Shown piece by piece: positions 44,360-53,385 of a stretch of DNA of 64,000 nucleotides. The DNA is from Anaeroglomus sp964550565 (GTDB lineage: Bacteria; Planctomycetota; Phycisphaerae; Sedimentisphaerales; Anaerohalosphaeraceae): the NCBI GenBank assembly GCA_964550565.1, contig CAZKAI010000004.1:1-64000 (forward strand), written 5' to 3'. The stretch's first letter is position 1. Every line of letters begins with the position of its first letter. A program made the translations under genes and the position numbers. The notes beneath the pieces were generated by a model that did no database searches, was not told the origin of the DNA, and saw only the letters and a list, made by a program, of their open reading frames with translations.

Positions 44360-45643
44360 TCAGCTCGCTGCGGTGTAGCGGATTTCCCCCGCCACAATCG
44401 TATTCAAGACCTTACCCTTGACTTTCCAGCCGTGGTAAGGACAGTTGCGGCTTTTGGAAATGAATTTATTAGCATCAATCGTCCATTCGGCCTCGGGGTC
44501 GATAATGGTGACATCCGCCCGGTCACCAAGTCCCAGCCGGCCTTTGTCCACCCCGATCACCGCCGCAGGACGACAGGTCATCATCGCCAGCATTTTCGAC
44601 CAGTCAATCACACCCGGCTCGATCAGGGCCTTGATATACAGCGGCAATGCACATTCGAGACTGGCAATGCCAAACGGTGCGGCCAGAAATTCCAGTTCCT
44701 TTTCGCTCATCAGGTGCGGGGCATGGTCGGTTGCAAGGGCATCGATAATGCCTTCTTTGACCGCCTGTTTGAGGGCTTCGATATCGGCTTTGGTGCGCAG
44801 CGGAGGATTGACTTTATAATTAGTATCGTAATCGCGACACATGTCTTCGGTTAACAGCAGATGATGTGGCGACACCTCACAACTGACCGGAAGCCCCATC
44901 TGTTTGGCTTCCCGCATAATCTTGACCGAGCCAATCGTCGAAAGATGCTGGGCGTGATATTTGCAATTGCATTTACGGACCAACTGGACATCCCGCCAGA
45001 GCATCATTTCTTCCGCCAGCGGGTCAATTCCCGGCAGCCCCAGGACCGTCGATTGATAGCCGGCATTCATAACGCCCTTGCCGGCCAGCGAATTATACTG
45101 GCAATGCTGGCAGATGACCCGGCCGAACATTGAGACATATTTCATCGCCTTGAGCATGATGGAGGCATCCTGTACCCCGCTGCCGTCATCGGTGAATCCA
45201 ATGGCCCCGGCCTGACTCATCAGGCCGATTTCGGCCAGTTCCTGCCCCTTGCGTTCTTTGGTAATCGCCCCCATCACATAGATAAAGGTCTTGCGAGCCT
45301 GACGTCCCATGCGGTGAACAAACTCAACTGCCGTAGCCTCATCAATTGAAGGGCTGGTATTGGGCATACAGACCACCGAGGTAAAACCACCGGCTACTGC
45401 CGCCGCCGAGCCGGAAGCAATCGTTTCTTCTTCTTCGTCGCCCGGTTCACGAAAATGAACATGCAAATCAATCAGGCCGGGGCTGATAATCTTGCCCCCA
45501 GCCTGGATAATGTGTGCATCACAGGCACTGACCGGCCCGATATGCGATACCCGATCTCCTTCAATAAGCACATCCGTTACGCGATCCACGCTGTTGGCCG
45601 GATCAATCAATCGCCCGTTTTTGATTAGAATTCGTGTCGTCAT
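44360..45643 (-). CDS. pyrC: Dihydroorotase
   Basis: A protein of 427 residues that closes carbamoyl-aspartate to dihydroorotate, the third step of pyrimidine synthesis. It is the class I, longer type. Metal-binding motifs: DLHVHFREPG near the start, His in the middle (QHCQ, EVSPHH) and the Asp in ATDHAPH. The ATG at 45643 is preferred over an upstream TTG. It lies 8 nt after pyrB and 4 nt before the NYN gene. Confidence 0.95.
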   Translation of the reverse strand: MTTRILIKNGRLIDPANSVDRVTDVLIEGDRVSHIGPVSACDAHIIQAGGKIISPGLIDLHVHFREPGDEEEETIASGSAAAVAGGFTSVVCMPNTSPSIDEATAVEFVHRMGRQARKTFIYVMGAITKERKGQELAEIGLMSQAGAIGFTDDGSGVQDASIMLKAMKYVSMFGRVICQHCQYNSLAGKGVMNAGYQSTVLGLPGIDPLAEEMMLWRDVQLVRKCNCKYHAQHLSTIGSVKIMREAKQMGLPVSCEVSPHHLLLTEDMCRDYDTNYKVNPPLRTKADIEALKQAVKEGIIDALATDHAPHLMSEKELEFLAAPFGIASLECALPLYIKALIEPGVIDWSKMLAMMTCRPAAVIGVDKGRLGLGDRADVTIIDPEAEWTIDANKFISKSRNCPYHGWKVKGKVLNTIVAGEIRYTAAS

Positions 45644-45651
45644 ATTCAGGA

Positions 45652-46638
45652 TCAATTTGAATTAGTTTGATTTTCGTTCTTGCCGGATTTGTTTTCACTT
45701 TGAAGCGCCGCCGCCTGGTTGACCAGAAACAGCACTGCCATCCGGACTGCAACGCCATTGGAGACCTGCTGCAGAATAACGCTATTGGGACCATCGGCAA
45801 CTTCGGATTCGATTTCCACGCCGCGATTAATAGGCCCGGGGTGCATGACCAGAATATTCGGCTTGGCCCGCTTGACGCGTTCGACGGTCAGGCCGAAGAA
45901 ATGCGAATACTCCCGCACGGATGGGAACATATTGCCACCCAGCCGTTCAAACTGAATCCGCAGCATGTTGATTACATCCAGTTCCTCAATCACCTCATCC
46001 AGATTATGCGATACCCGCACGCCGAGCTGATCGATTTTGCCCGGCATCAGCGTCGGGGGGCCGACAACAACCACTTTGGCTCCCAGCTTGGTTAAAACAT
46101 AAATATTGCTGCGGGCGACGCGTGAATGGGCAATATCGCCCACAATCCCCACCGTCAGGCCGTCCAGCGAGCCTTTGACCTGTCGAATGGTATAAGCATC
46201 CAGCAGGCCCTGAGTGGGGTGTTCGTGATAGCCGTCGCCGGCATTGACCACGCAGGCATTGATGCTGCGGCTCAGGAGCTTGGGTGCCCCGCCGGCACTG
46301 TGGCGAATGACCACAATATCGACTCCCATCGCTTCCAGATTCCGGGCCGTATCAATCAGGGTTTCGCCTTTGTTTACCGAACTGGAGGTTTTGGTAAACT
46401 CAATGACATCCGCGCTGAGCCGGTTGGCCGCCAGGGTGAAGCTGTTGCGCGTGCGGGTGCTGTCTTCGAAAAACATATTAACCACCACCTTGCCCCGCAG
46501 GGTCGGCGCCTTCTTGACAGACCGGGCGCTGAACTCTTCAAATCCCTTGGCCGTATCCAGAATAAATTCCAGTTCCTGCCGGCTCAGTTCGGCCAGCCCG
46601 ATCAAATGCTTATGACGCCACTGAAAAGTCGTATCCAT
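45652..46638 (-). CDS. pyrB: Aspartate carbamoyltransferase, catalytic chain
   Basis: A protein of 328 residues that joins carbamoyl phosphate and aspartate. Motifs are FEDSTRTRNSF for the carbamoyl-phosphate site, HPTQGLLD, and HPGPINRGVE near the C terminus. No regulatory chain (PyrI) is adjacent, so it may be a class B/C enzyme, as is usual when pyrB and pyrC are neighbours. The ATG at 46638 has GGGA just upstream. The last ~20 residues are polar and Asn/Lys-rich. It begins 18 nt after pyrR. Confidence 0.95.
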   Translation of the reverse strand: MDTTFQWRHKHLIGLAELSRQELEFILDTAKGFEEFSARSVKKAPTLRGKVVVNMFFEDSTRTRNSFTLAANRLSADVIEFTKTSSSVNKGETLIDTARNLEAMGVDIVVIRHSAGGAPKLLSRSINACVVNAGDGYHEHPTQGLLDAYTIRQVKGSLDGLTVGIVGDIAHSRVARSNIYVLTKLGAKVVVVGPPTLMPGKIDQLGVRVSHNLDEVIEELDVINMLRIQFERLGGNMFPSVREYSHFFGLTVERVKRAKPNILVMHPGPINRGVEIESEVADGPNSVILQQVSNGVAVRMAVLFLVNQAAALQSENKSGKNENQTNSN

Positions 46639-46656
46639 ACATTCCCGCAACATTGG

Positions 46657-47184
46657 TTAATTGATTACTACTTCCTCGATGCCGTCGCTTTCCATCAGAA
46701 AGACCTTGATGGATTGTTCCGCCGGAGCCTCGGTGCGAATACCGACATAATCCGCCCGAATCGGCAATTCCTGATGGCCTCGGTCAATCAGAACCGCCAG
46801 GCGAATGGTTTTGGGCCTGCCCAGGTCGGTCAATGCATCCATCGCCGCGCGAACCGAGCGCCCCGTGTGCAGCACATCATCGACCAGCAGTATAAATTTA
46901 TCGCTGACATCAAACTCGATTTCGGTAGCCTGTACTTTCGGCTGATTATGCCCCTTGGGTGCATTGAAGTCATCCCGATATAAAGTGATATCGAGCGTAC
47001 CGCTCAGAACAGTACGTCCGGTCTTTGCCTCAATCGCCTTGCACAGACGCTTGGCCAGCACCTCTCCACGGCTGCGAATGCCAATCACTGCAAAATTGCC
47101 ATCCTGGGGTATATCCGGCAGGATTTTGGTCAATAATTCATCGAGGGTTTGTGCAATCTGTTCTTTGGTGAGAAGTTTTTTCAT
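46657..47184 (-). CDS. pyrR: PyrR bifunctional regulator/uracil phosphoribosyltransferase
   Basis: A protein of 175 residues with the phosphoribosyltransferase fold. The PRPP loop is ILLVDDVLHTGRSVRAA. In Bacillus, PyrR binds pyr leader RNA when UMP is high and causes attenuation; it also makes UMP from uracil. Here it heads the pyrR-pyrB-pyrC-NYN operon. The predicted transcript start leaves a ~73-nt leader, and I see no terminator hairpin or clear PyrR binding loop in it, so control may instead act on translation or not be exerted here. Confidence 0.94.
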   Translation of the reverse strand: MKKLLTKEQIAQTLDELLTKILPDIPQDGNFAVIGIRSRGEVLAKRLCKAIEAKTGRTVLSGTLDITLYRDDFNAPKGHNQPKVQATEIEFDVSDKFILLVDDVLHTGRSVRAAMDALTDLGRPKTIRLAVLIDRGHQELPIRADYVGIRTEAPAEQSIKVFLMESDGIEEVVIN

Positions 47185-47263
47185 TTTCAAGACCCACAGA
47201 ATCCATTTATATACATCGGCATTGTCGTCTTGCCTGTCCGATTCGAAATTTAATCCGGGCCAG

Positions 47264-47292
47264 AGTATAACCTCCAATAGCAAATAAAGCAA
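47264..47292 (-). promoter_or_regulatory. Predicted promoter of the pyr operon
   Basis: On the minus strand, TTGCTT, a 17-nt spacer and TATACT. The transcript would start near 47257 and has a leader of about 73 nt before pyrR. Confidence 0.6.
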
Positions 47293-47409
47293 GGTATTTG
47301 CCGACCTGGACGACCATATATACAGGCCTGCTAAATTCTGATAAAACGCTGTTTTCCCTGTCGGAACTATCCGATAATTCTGTGTGGTGAAAAGTGAATT
47401 AGCCGGGGA

Positions 47410-47438
47410 TTGCATAATGTTAACGCTTTGTGTATAAT
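47410..47438 (+). promoter_or_regulatory. Predicted promoter of the subtilase gene
   Basis: TTGCAT, a 17-nt spacer and a perfect TATAAT. The start near 47445 excludes the GTG at 47430 as initiation codon and supports the TTG at 47466. Confidence 0.65.
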
Positions 47439-47465
47439 GAGGTTTCTGTATTTGAAGGAATACGA

Positions 47466-49202
47466 TTGAGAACATTGCGAGCACAAAACCCATACAGTCT
47501 CATAATAGGCCTCTTTCTGGCGGCTGCGATGTGCTTTGCCGATGCCCCCGCTCAAACCCCTCTTGAACCGGCCGCATTGGGTTCGATTGGTCTTCGCAAA
47601 CTGGCTGCCGCCGACCCAAATTTGAATGGTTCCGGCATCCGAATTGCGGCAATCGGACGGAGTATGACGTATAAAGACGGCCTGCCGCTGGGGGATTTTC
47701 GGTGTAATATGCGGCATCAGGCCTTGTTTGGGGCAAATGTGCTTTTTGAAGACAATTCCGATGGTCTTACAGACATATCCGCACATGAAACAGCAATTGC
47801 AGGTTTACTGGTTGGCAATGACGGCTTTGGTTATCATCCGCAGTTGGGCAATTTTACCTATCTTGGTGCCTGTCCAGATGCGTCGGTGACTTCATATGAA
47901 TTTTGGAGATTTGTAAGCCTGTATATCTTCGCAGCCCATCCAATTGAGACGGACATTGTTACGATGAGCTTAGGGGAGATATTCCCCGCATGGTGGACTC
48001 GGGGCATCGAGAATCTGGCTGAGGAAAAAGGAATTGTTGTTTTTGCTGCCGCGGGGAATGGCCGGAATGCTTACGACCCGGTTCTTTACCCGGCTGCGGG
48101 AGCAAACGTCATCGCTGTAGGTGTAGTGAATGCGGCTGTCGACCCCAATGACCAGAAGAGCTTGTCGGTATTTGCATCACCCCAGCCGGCCTATTCCAGC
48201 ACAGGTCCGACTGCGGATTTGCGGTGTAAGCCGGATCTGGTTGCTCCCGGTCGGGGACTGATGGTTTCTGCCGATTCTGATAGCGAGTACACCATTGAAG
48301 GTGACTGGTCAAGCCTTGCGACGCCCATCACGGCGGGCACTGCCGCCCTGCTGCTGCAAAAAGCCAAATCCATTCCGGCGCTCAGCGTTGCGTTCTTTGC
48401 CGGAGACACCAACACGCTGGTCAAGGCCATTCTGCTGACTTCTGCTCAGAAACTGCCTTATTGGCACAAAGGAAATCCGACGCTGGAAGACGACACTCTC
48501 TCACCTCTGGATTTTTCTCAGGGTGCCGGGATGGTCGATGCAGTCAAGGCCCATGATATACTGGCGGCCGGTGCACAACAACCCGGCAAGGTACAAGCCG
48601 CCGGCTGGTATCATACCCTATTGAACCCAGACCAATCCGAACACGTTTACGACTTGTTTTTAACAGATCCCAATGCCACGGCGATCACCGCCACCCTGTG
48701 CTGGAACAGAGTTTATCAGGATCAGTACCCGTTTGAGCCGCTCTATGACAAGGATTCGGATTTACGCCTGGAACTGTGGGGAATTCATCCCCAGGATCCG
48801 AACCTGAATCAATTGCTTGATGTCAGCGACAGCGTAAATGATAATGTGGAACATATTTACCGGACGGTCGATGCGATGTTTCAGCAGTATCGTTTGATTG
48901 TGCGTTATAGTGCCTCTGCCGAAAATCCGCAAAACTATGCAATCGCCTGGAATGCAGGCCGGGACAACATAAGCCAAAATCCCTTCTGGTACGACCTGAA
49001 TAACGATGGCAGAATCAATACCACAGACCGCCTGATTTATTTCATCCTCGACCAGAATCGAACCGACATTCTTGAATCCATTGCAGCAGTGCCCGAATTT
49101 CATATCAGCCAGGAACGCCTTGAGACGCTTTGGCTCTTCTGGAACCAGCGTCAAAGCTATCTGAAGAACTGGAACAGCCTGTCTGCAGCGCCGCTTGAGT
49201 AA
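47466..49202 (+). CDS. Degenerate subtilisin-like (S8) protein with dockerin-like tail
   Basis: A protein of 578 residues. A signal peptide (SLIIGLFLAAAMCFADA, about 11-27) leads to a subtilase fold. His107 (AHETAIAG), the oxyanion Asn198 (AAAGNGR) and Ser283 (SSLATP) are present, but the usual catalytic Asp (IDTG motif) is Gly64 (IAAIGRS), so it may be inactive or use another acid. Near residue 530 the segment DLNNDGRINTTDRL is a dockerin type I-like calcium loop. I chose the TTG at 47466: GAAGGA lies 6 nt upstream and the predicted promoter makes an earlier GTG untranscribed. It is exported and diverges from the pyr operon. Confidence 0.82.
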   Translation: MRTLRAQNPYSLIIGLFLAAAMCFADAPAQTPLEPAALGSIGLRKLAAADPNLNGSGIRIAAIGRSMTYKDGLPLGDFRCNMRHQALFGANVLFEDNSDGLTDISAHETAIAGLLVGNDGFGYHPQLGNFTYLGACPDASVTSYEFWRFVSLYIFAAHPIETDIVTMSLGEIFPAWWTRGIENLAEEKGIVVFAAAGNGRNAYDPVLYPAAGANVIAVGVVNAAVDPNDQKSLSVFASPQPAYSSTGPTADLRCKPDLVAPGRGLMVSADSDSEYTIEGDWSSLATPITAGTAALLLQKAKSIPALSVAFFAGDTNTLVKAILLTSAQKLPYWHKGNPTLEDDTLSPLDFSQGAGMVDAVKAHDILAAGAQQPGKVQAAGWYHTLLNPDQSEHVYDLFLTDPNATAITATLCWNRVYQDQYPFEPLYDKDSDLRLELWGIHPQDPNLNQLLDVSDSVNDNVEHIYRTVDAMFQQYRLIVRYSASAENPQNYAIAWNAGRDNISQNPFWYDLNNDGRINTTDRLIYFILDQNRTDILESIAAVPEFHISQERLETLWLFWNQRQSYLKNWNSLSAAPLE

Positions 49203-49226
49203 ATGACAGCAAGACTGATCCGCCGA

Positions 49227-50468
49227 TTATAAATCCTCATCCAGAAGATGTCCAAATCGCACTTTTTTGGTATGGAGATAATTCCTGTTATGTTTGCCGG
49301 CTTTGGCCTGCAGGGGAATTTGTTCGACCACTTTAATTCCGTACACCGCCAAACGGTCAATCTTCTTGGGATTATTGGTTAAAATGCGAATATTGCGAAG
49401 TCCCAGGTCCAGCAGAATCTGGGCACCGATCCCATAATCGCGCTTATCCGGCGCAAATCCCAGCTTGACGTTGGCATCATAGGTATCCAATCCCTGTTCC
49501 TGGAGTTTATAGGCATGGAGCTTATTGGCCAGCCCGATACCTCGTCCTTCCTGACGCAGATAAATCAATGCCCCAATGCCTTCTTTCTCAATCATCTCCA
49601 TGGCAGTAATTAACTGCGTGCCGCATTCACATCGCTGGGAATGAAACAAATCCCCTGTCATGCATTCCGAATGCACGCGAACCAGAATCGGTTTTTCGGT
49701 CACCATCGGATTGCCCTTATCGTCCAGCTTGCCGATATCACCCTTGCATAAGGCCAGATGGGGTTCGGTTGCAGCGGGACTGTCATACGCAATCAGTGTA
49801 AAAATACCGTAATCCGTCGGCAGCGTAATCTGCTGAATCCGTTTGACAATACGTTCCCGCTGAAGACGGTATTCCACCAGTCTGGCAATCGATGTCATCT
49901 TCAGTTTGTATTTTTCGCAATAGGGTATCAACTGCGGAACGCGGGCCATGGTTCCATCGTCATTCATAATTTCACAAATCGTTGCCACAGGTTCCATCCC
50001 CGCCAGTTGCATCAAATCCAGGGAACCTTCGGTCTGTCCCACACGCACCAGCACTCCGCCGTCTTTGGCTCGCAGGGGGAAAATATGTCCCGGCCGGGCC
50101 AGTTCGCGGGCTTTCACATCAGGCCTGGCAAGCAATTGAATCGTCCGGGAGCGGTCAAAAGCACTGATGCCGGTGGTAATGCCTTCGCGTGCATCGACAG
50201 TCACTGTAAAGGCGGTGCCGAGGGCGGCTGTGTTTTCCTGGGTCTGCGGGTGCAAGCCCAGGCGGTCACATTTTTCCGTCGTCATTGGGACGCAAATCAT
50301 GCCGCGTCCCTGTTTAGCCATAAAATTAACTATCTCAGGGGTCGTTTTCTCGGCGGCACAAACCAGGTCGCCTTCGTTTTCACGATCTTCATCATCAACT
50401 AATACAATCATCCGGCCTTGTCGAAGTTCCTCAAGGATTTCCGGTATTTCACTAAATGCGTTTGTCAT
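49227..50468 (-). CDS. ribBA: Bifunctional DHBP synthase / GTP cyclohydrolase II (riboflavin)
   Basis: A protein of 413 residues. The RibB half (1-205) makes 3,4-dihydroxy-2-butanone 4-phosphate: acidic loop DDEDRENEGD and RPGHIFPLRA. The expected GHTE motif reads GQTE (Gln145), so the histidine that normally binds metal there is missing. The RibA half (206-413) opens GTP: zinc cysteines CMTGDLFHSQRCEC and RQEGRGIGL. Together they supply both riboflavin precursors. It is last in the uxaE-SDR-pgsA-ribBA operon, 4 nt after pgsA, and ends 24 nt from the convergent subtilase gene. Confidence 0.94.
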   Translation of the reverse strand: MTNAFSEIPEILEELRQGRMIVLVDDEDRENEGDLVCAAEKTTPEIVNFMAKQGRGMICVPMTTEKCDRLGLHPQTQENTAALGTAFTVTVDAREGITTGISAFDRSRTIQLLARPDVKARELARPGHIFPLRAKDGGVLVRVGQTEGSLDLMQLAGMEPVATICEIMNDDGTMARVPQLIPYCEKYKLKMTSIARLVEYRLQRERIVKRIQQITLPTDYGIFTLIAYDSPAATEPHLALCKGDIGKLDDKGNPMVTEKPILVRVHSECMTGDLFHSQRCECGTQLITAMEMIEKEGIGALIYLRQEGRGIGLANKLHAYKLQEQGLDTYDANVKLGFAPDKRDYGIGAQILLDLGLRNIRILTNNPKKIDRLAVYGIKVVEQIPLQAKAGKHNRNYLHTKKVRFGHLLDEDL

Positions 50469-50472
50469 GTTC

Positions 50473-51102
50473 TTATCGTCTCATAGTAGTATTCTTTTGT
50501 CGGCTTTGCTGCTCAAACTCTTCAATATACCGCAAACCGTGGCGAATGTAAACAATCGTTGCCAGAGCTGCTATACCGCCAGTGGCCCACCAGCAAATCC
50601 AGACCCAGTGTGTCCACAGACTGACAATCTTGACCACCTCCGGCCCAACCAGTGTGGAAACAACCATCACAATCTGCAAAAAAGTGGATAATTTCCCCGC
50701 CCAGACCGGCACGATTCTCACATGGCCTGTTATAAAATAGGTCGTAATAAATCCCAGCAACAGCAGAATATCTTTTCCTAAAATCAGGATAACCGGTTCA
50801 ATCGGCATCTGAAATCCCGGCACAGCGGAACGTTTGACGGTCAGCATGATGCAGGCGGCGGTAATCAGGAGCTTATCGGCCAGCGGATCCAGAAACGTTC
50901 CGAGGTGCGTCACCTGTTTTTTGACCCGGGCAAGATAGCCATCCACGGCATCGCTGACCGCCATAATCAGAAAAATACCGAGAGCGATATAGCGAGCAGT
51001 CATTCCGAATCGGGCATTATTGGCTTCCAGCATAAACAGCACAAACGGGATAATCAGGATGATGCGTAAGATCGTAATCTGATTGGCCCATGTCATCCGC
51101 AT
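50473..51102 (-). CDS. pgsA: CDP-diacylglycerol-glycerol-3-phosphate 3-phosphatidyltransferase
   Basis: An inner-membrane enzyme of 209 residues that makes phosphatidylglycerophosphate, the precursor of phosphatidylglycerol and cardiolipin. The CDP-alcohol transferase motif is complete: DAVDGYLAR, then G and FLDPLADK. It has about five hydrophobic helices. The ATG at 51102 has AAGGA 5 nt upstream. It lies between the SDR gene (12 nt) and ribBA (4 nt). Confidence 0.93.
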   Translation of the reverse strand: MRMTWANQITILRIILIIPFVLFMLEANNARFGMTARYIALGIFLIMAVSDAVDGYLARVKKQVTHLGTFLDPLADKLLITAACIMLTVKRSAVPGFQMPIEPVILILGKDILLLLGFITTYFITGHVRIVPVWAGKLSTFLQIVMVVSTLVGPEVVKIVSLWTHWVWICWWATGGIAALATIVYIRHGLRYIEEFEQQSRQKNTTMRR

Positions 51103-51114
51103 ACAATTCCTTCT

Positions 51115-51885
51115 CTATATCACCCTGCCGCCATCCACCTGGATAACCTGTCCGGTGATATAATCATTGGACAGTAAGAATAACACGGTATGAACGATTT
51201 CCGCGGCAAACCCAAACCGGCCCAGGGGAATCGCTGCAAGTCTTTTTTGATTGTCCGGCATACGGATGAAGTCCGCCTGCGACTCTACGGCTGCATCGGG
51301 CAGGATGATACCCGGAGCCACCGCATTGACAGTAGCCGCGGGGGCAAGTTCTTTGGCCAACGACTTTGTGGCGGAAATGAGGGCCGCCTTGGAGGCACAG
51401 TATTCCGCATAGTCGGCCCACGGACGAATGCCGCCAATATCCACCAGATTGATGATTTTGGCACAGGGCATTTGAGCCGATTTACAGCAATTCTTCAAAT
51501 CCAGATGAGCTGCAAAATTGCGACAGGCAATCAGCGGTGCCGTCAGATTGACCGCCAGCATATCCCGGATGGTGTCGCCGGTGATTTCCGACAGCGGCCT
51601 GCGAATAAACATCGCAGCGGAATTAATCAAAACCCGGACGTCTCCAAACGTACAGCCTTGTTCAAACAGCAAATCAATCTGGCCGGCATGCCGTAAGTCC
51701 GCCTGCACAGCAGCCGCCCTGAGCCCCAGTGCCGTAATCCGGCTGACAAGGGATTCGGCTTTCTGTTTGTTCGTGTGATAATGGCATATACAATGGCAGC
51801 CCGCATCAGCCAGGGCCAGTGCAATCGCTGAGCCGAGATTGCCTGTCGAACCGGTAATCAGGCACGTTAAGCCATTGAGATTCAT
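51115..51885 (-). CDS. Short-chain dehydrogenase/reductase (pteridine-reductase-like)
   Basis: A protein of 256 residues with the Rossmann fold. Cofactor motif TGSTGNLGSAI, the NSAAMF segment (in place of NNAG) and the active-site YCASK with upstream acid/serine region. The sequence HYHTNKQKAESL after strand 2 and RRPLSEIT resemble pteridine reductases (FolM-like), which usually prefer NADPH, but other SDR substrates are possible. It lies between uxaE (26 nt) and pgsA (12 nt) in the same operon. There is no clear functional tie to either. Confidence 0.85.
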   Translation of the reverse strand: MNLNGLTCLITGSTGNLGSAIALALADAGCHCICHYHTNKQKAESLVSRITALGLRAAAVQADLRHAGQIDLLFEQGCTFGDVRVLINSAAMFIRRPLSEITGDTIRDMLAVNLTAPLIACRNFAAHLDLKNCCKSAQMPCAKIINLVDIGGIRPWADYAEYCASKAALISATKSLAKELAPAATVNAVAPGIILPDAAVESQADFIRMPDNQKRLAAIPLGRFGFAAEIVHTVLFLLSNDYITGQVIQVDGGRVI

Positions 51886-51911
51886 GTGTCTGCTTTCGGA
51901 GAATTCCCGCG

Positions 51912-53165
51912 TCAGGACTGATTCAAAAATATCCGTTTAATATGTCGCTCAAACAGATTTTGTGTCACATTCCGCGAGACAACCGCCTCATATTTTTCAA
52001 CCGTATCCAGATAACGCCGGCCCATCTGTGCGGCAATTTTGTACCCAACATGGAGCAATTGCCGGAAATGCGGATTATACTCGGGATTGCCGGGATCGTG
52101 GCGCAATGCGGAGGTGTACTGCTGTTCATCCCAGCTCTCGACCTGGACAGGATCGGGCAGACGTGCCGGGTCGATATCAATCACCGTCGCATACGGTGCA
52201 CACAACTGTTCGCAATGGTCGAATGCCTGCGAATAAATTTCTTTGGCGATATCCAGGCCCTGTCCGCCGGCTTCGGCCAGCCCGATGACTTCTTCCAGCC
52301 AGGTCGTGCCGGCGGTTTTGATATGGACGCCGGCGCCGGAGTCCTTCAATGCCTTGTAAATCGGGGCATAAATGGAAAATTTATCGCTGCCCGAATGCAC
52401 ACTGAGCTTTAAGTTCGCAGGCAGTCCAAACTCCTTGACCGCACATCGAATGACCGCAATGTCATCACGGAATTCTTTTTCGAATGCCCGCGCATCTCCG
52501 ACGTAATCCACCCCTTTATTAAATCTTCCGGTAAACTTGGGGGCGATGGTTTGAACAGGAATTTTCTGCTGTGCCAGCATCTTCAGGATAAAGAAAAGCT
52601 CCACCGGCGTCTGCGGCAAATCCGATTCGTCCATCGAGACTTCCGTGACAAATCGGCCTTCCCCCTTGCGCTGGGCAATACGCTGATATATTTTACCGGC
52701 CTGCTGAACGGCAGACAGAAACTTATTGCCAATCGCCGTCAGCAGGTCCACCGATATCGAAAAGGATTCGTCGATACCCGCAATACGCAGCCCTCCCAGA
52801 TACGGCTTGCAGTCGGTAATAAATTGCTGAATGACGTTCGGATCGGCGGGCTTTGAGATCTCTTCGGCCACGTCGAGTGTGAAGAAATTGCTCGCCTCGA
52901 TGAAGCCATCCACATTTTTCAGATGAATATGGTCCGCATCGACATAATACCCGCCCTGCCAATTCATGAACTTCACGGCATGGTCGGCTTCCCGCCGGGT
53001 ATCGACGGGATGGGTACCGATAATGCTGTGCTCCCGGAAGGATTTATTCCAGACCGGCACGATCTCGATTCCAGCCTGCCGGGCCTGGATGATAGCCTGA
53101 AGCTGAGCTTTGCCCTGTCGGCAAAAACGGTCCCCCACCCCAAACGAATACTTCTCGATGTTCAT
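51912..53165 (-). CDS. uxaE: Tagaturonate epimerase
   Basis: A protein of 417 residues matching UxaE, which interconverts D-tagaturonate and D-fructuronate in galacturonate (pectin) breakdown of Thermotoga-type pathways. Recognisable blocks are the start (YSFGVGDRFCRQGKAQLQA), PVWNKSFREHSIIGT and the barrel region SVHSGSDKFSIY. No other uronate genes (isomerase, reductase, dehydratase) are in the window. It heads the operon continuing with an SDR, pgsA and ribBA, and diverges from pdxJ with ~220 bp between. I trust the family more than the exact substrate. Confidence 0.8.
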   Translation of the reverse strand: MNIEKYSFGVGDRFCRQGKAQLQAIIQARQAGIEIVPVWNKSFREHSIIGTHPVDTRREADHAVKFMNWQGGYYVDADHIHLKNVDGFIEASNFFTLDVAEEISKPADPNVIQQFITDCKPYLGGLRIAGIDESFSISVDLLTAIGNKFLSAVQQAGKIYQRIAQRKGEGRFVTEVSMDESDLPQTPVELFFILKMLAQQKIPVQTIAPKFTGRFNKGVDYVGDARAFEKEFRDDIAVIRCAVKEFGLPANLKLSVHSGSDKFSIYAPIYKALKDSGAGVHIKTAGTTWLEEVIGLAEAGGQGLDIAKEIYSQAFDHCEQLCAPYATVIDIDPARLPDPVQVESWDEQQYTSALRHDPGNPEYNPHFRQLLHVGYKIAAQMGRRYLDTVEKYEAVVSRNVTQNLFERHIKRIFLNQS

Positions 53166-53326
53166 ATCTTCACATCCTCATCTGTCCGCATTGTGATAAA
53201 GACTTTCTGCATGAAAGGTATTGTAGAGAATACGTAGTCAGTTTTCACGAAAAAAATGGGGCAGATTTAAGATATTTCTTGTCTGATAAAAAGGAGCACT
53301 GTCCCCGCTTTGTATGACTTTAATGC

Positions 53327-53354
53327 TTGATGTAGCCAATGTGCCTGCTATAAT
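53327..53354 (+). promoter_or_regulatory. Predicted promoter of pdxJ
   Basis: TTGATG, a 16-nt spacer and a perfect TATAAT, 31 nt ahead of the ATG at 53386, whose AAGGAG ribosome-binding site lies in the short leader. Confidence 0.6.
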
Positions 53355-53385
53355 GCCCTGTCAGAATGGATTTTAAGGAGTTTGC

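Noticed and set aside
47185..47257. PyrR attenuator in the pyr leader
   Set aside because: No terminator hairpin and no convincing PyrR-binding loop in the ~73 nt; only a weak resemblance in AATCGGACAGG.
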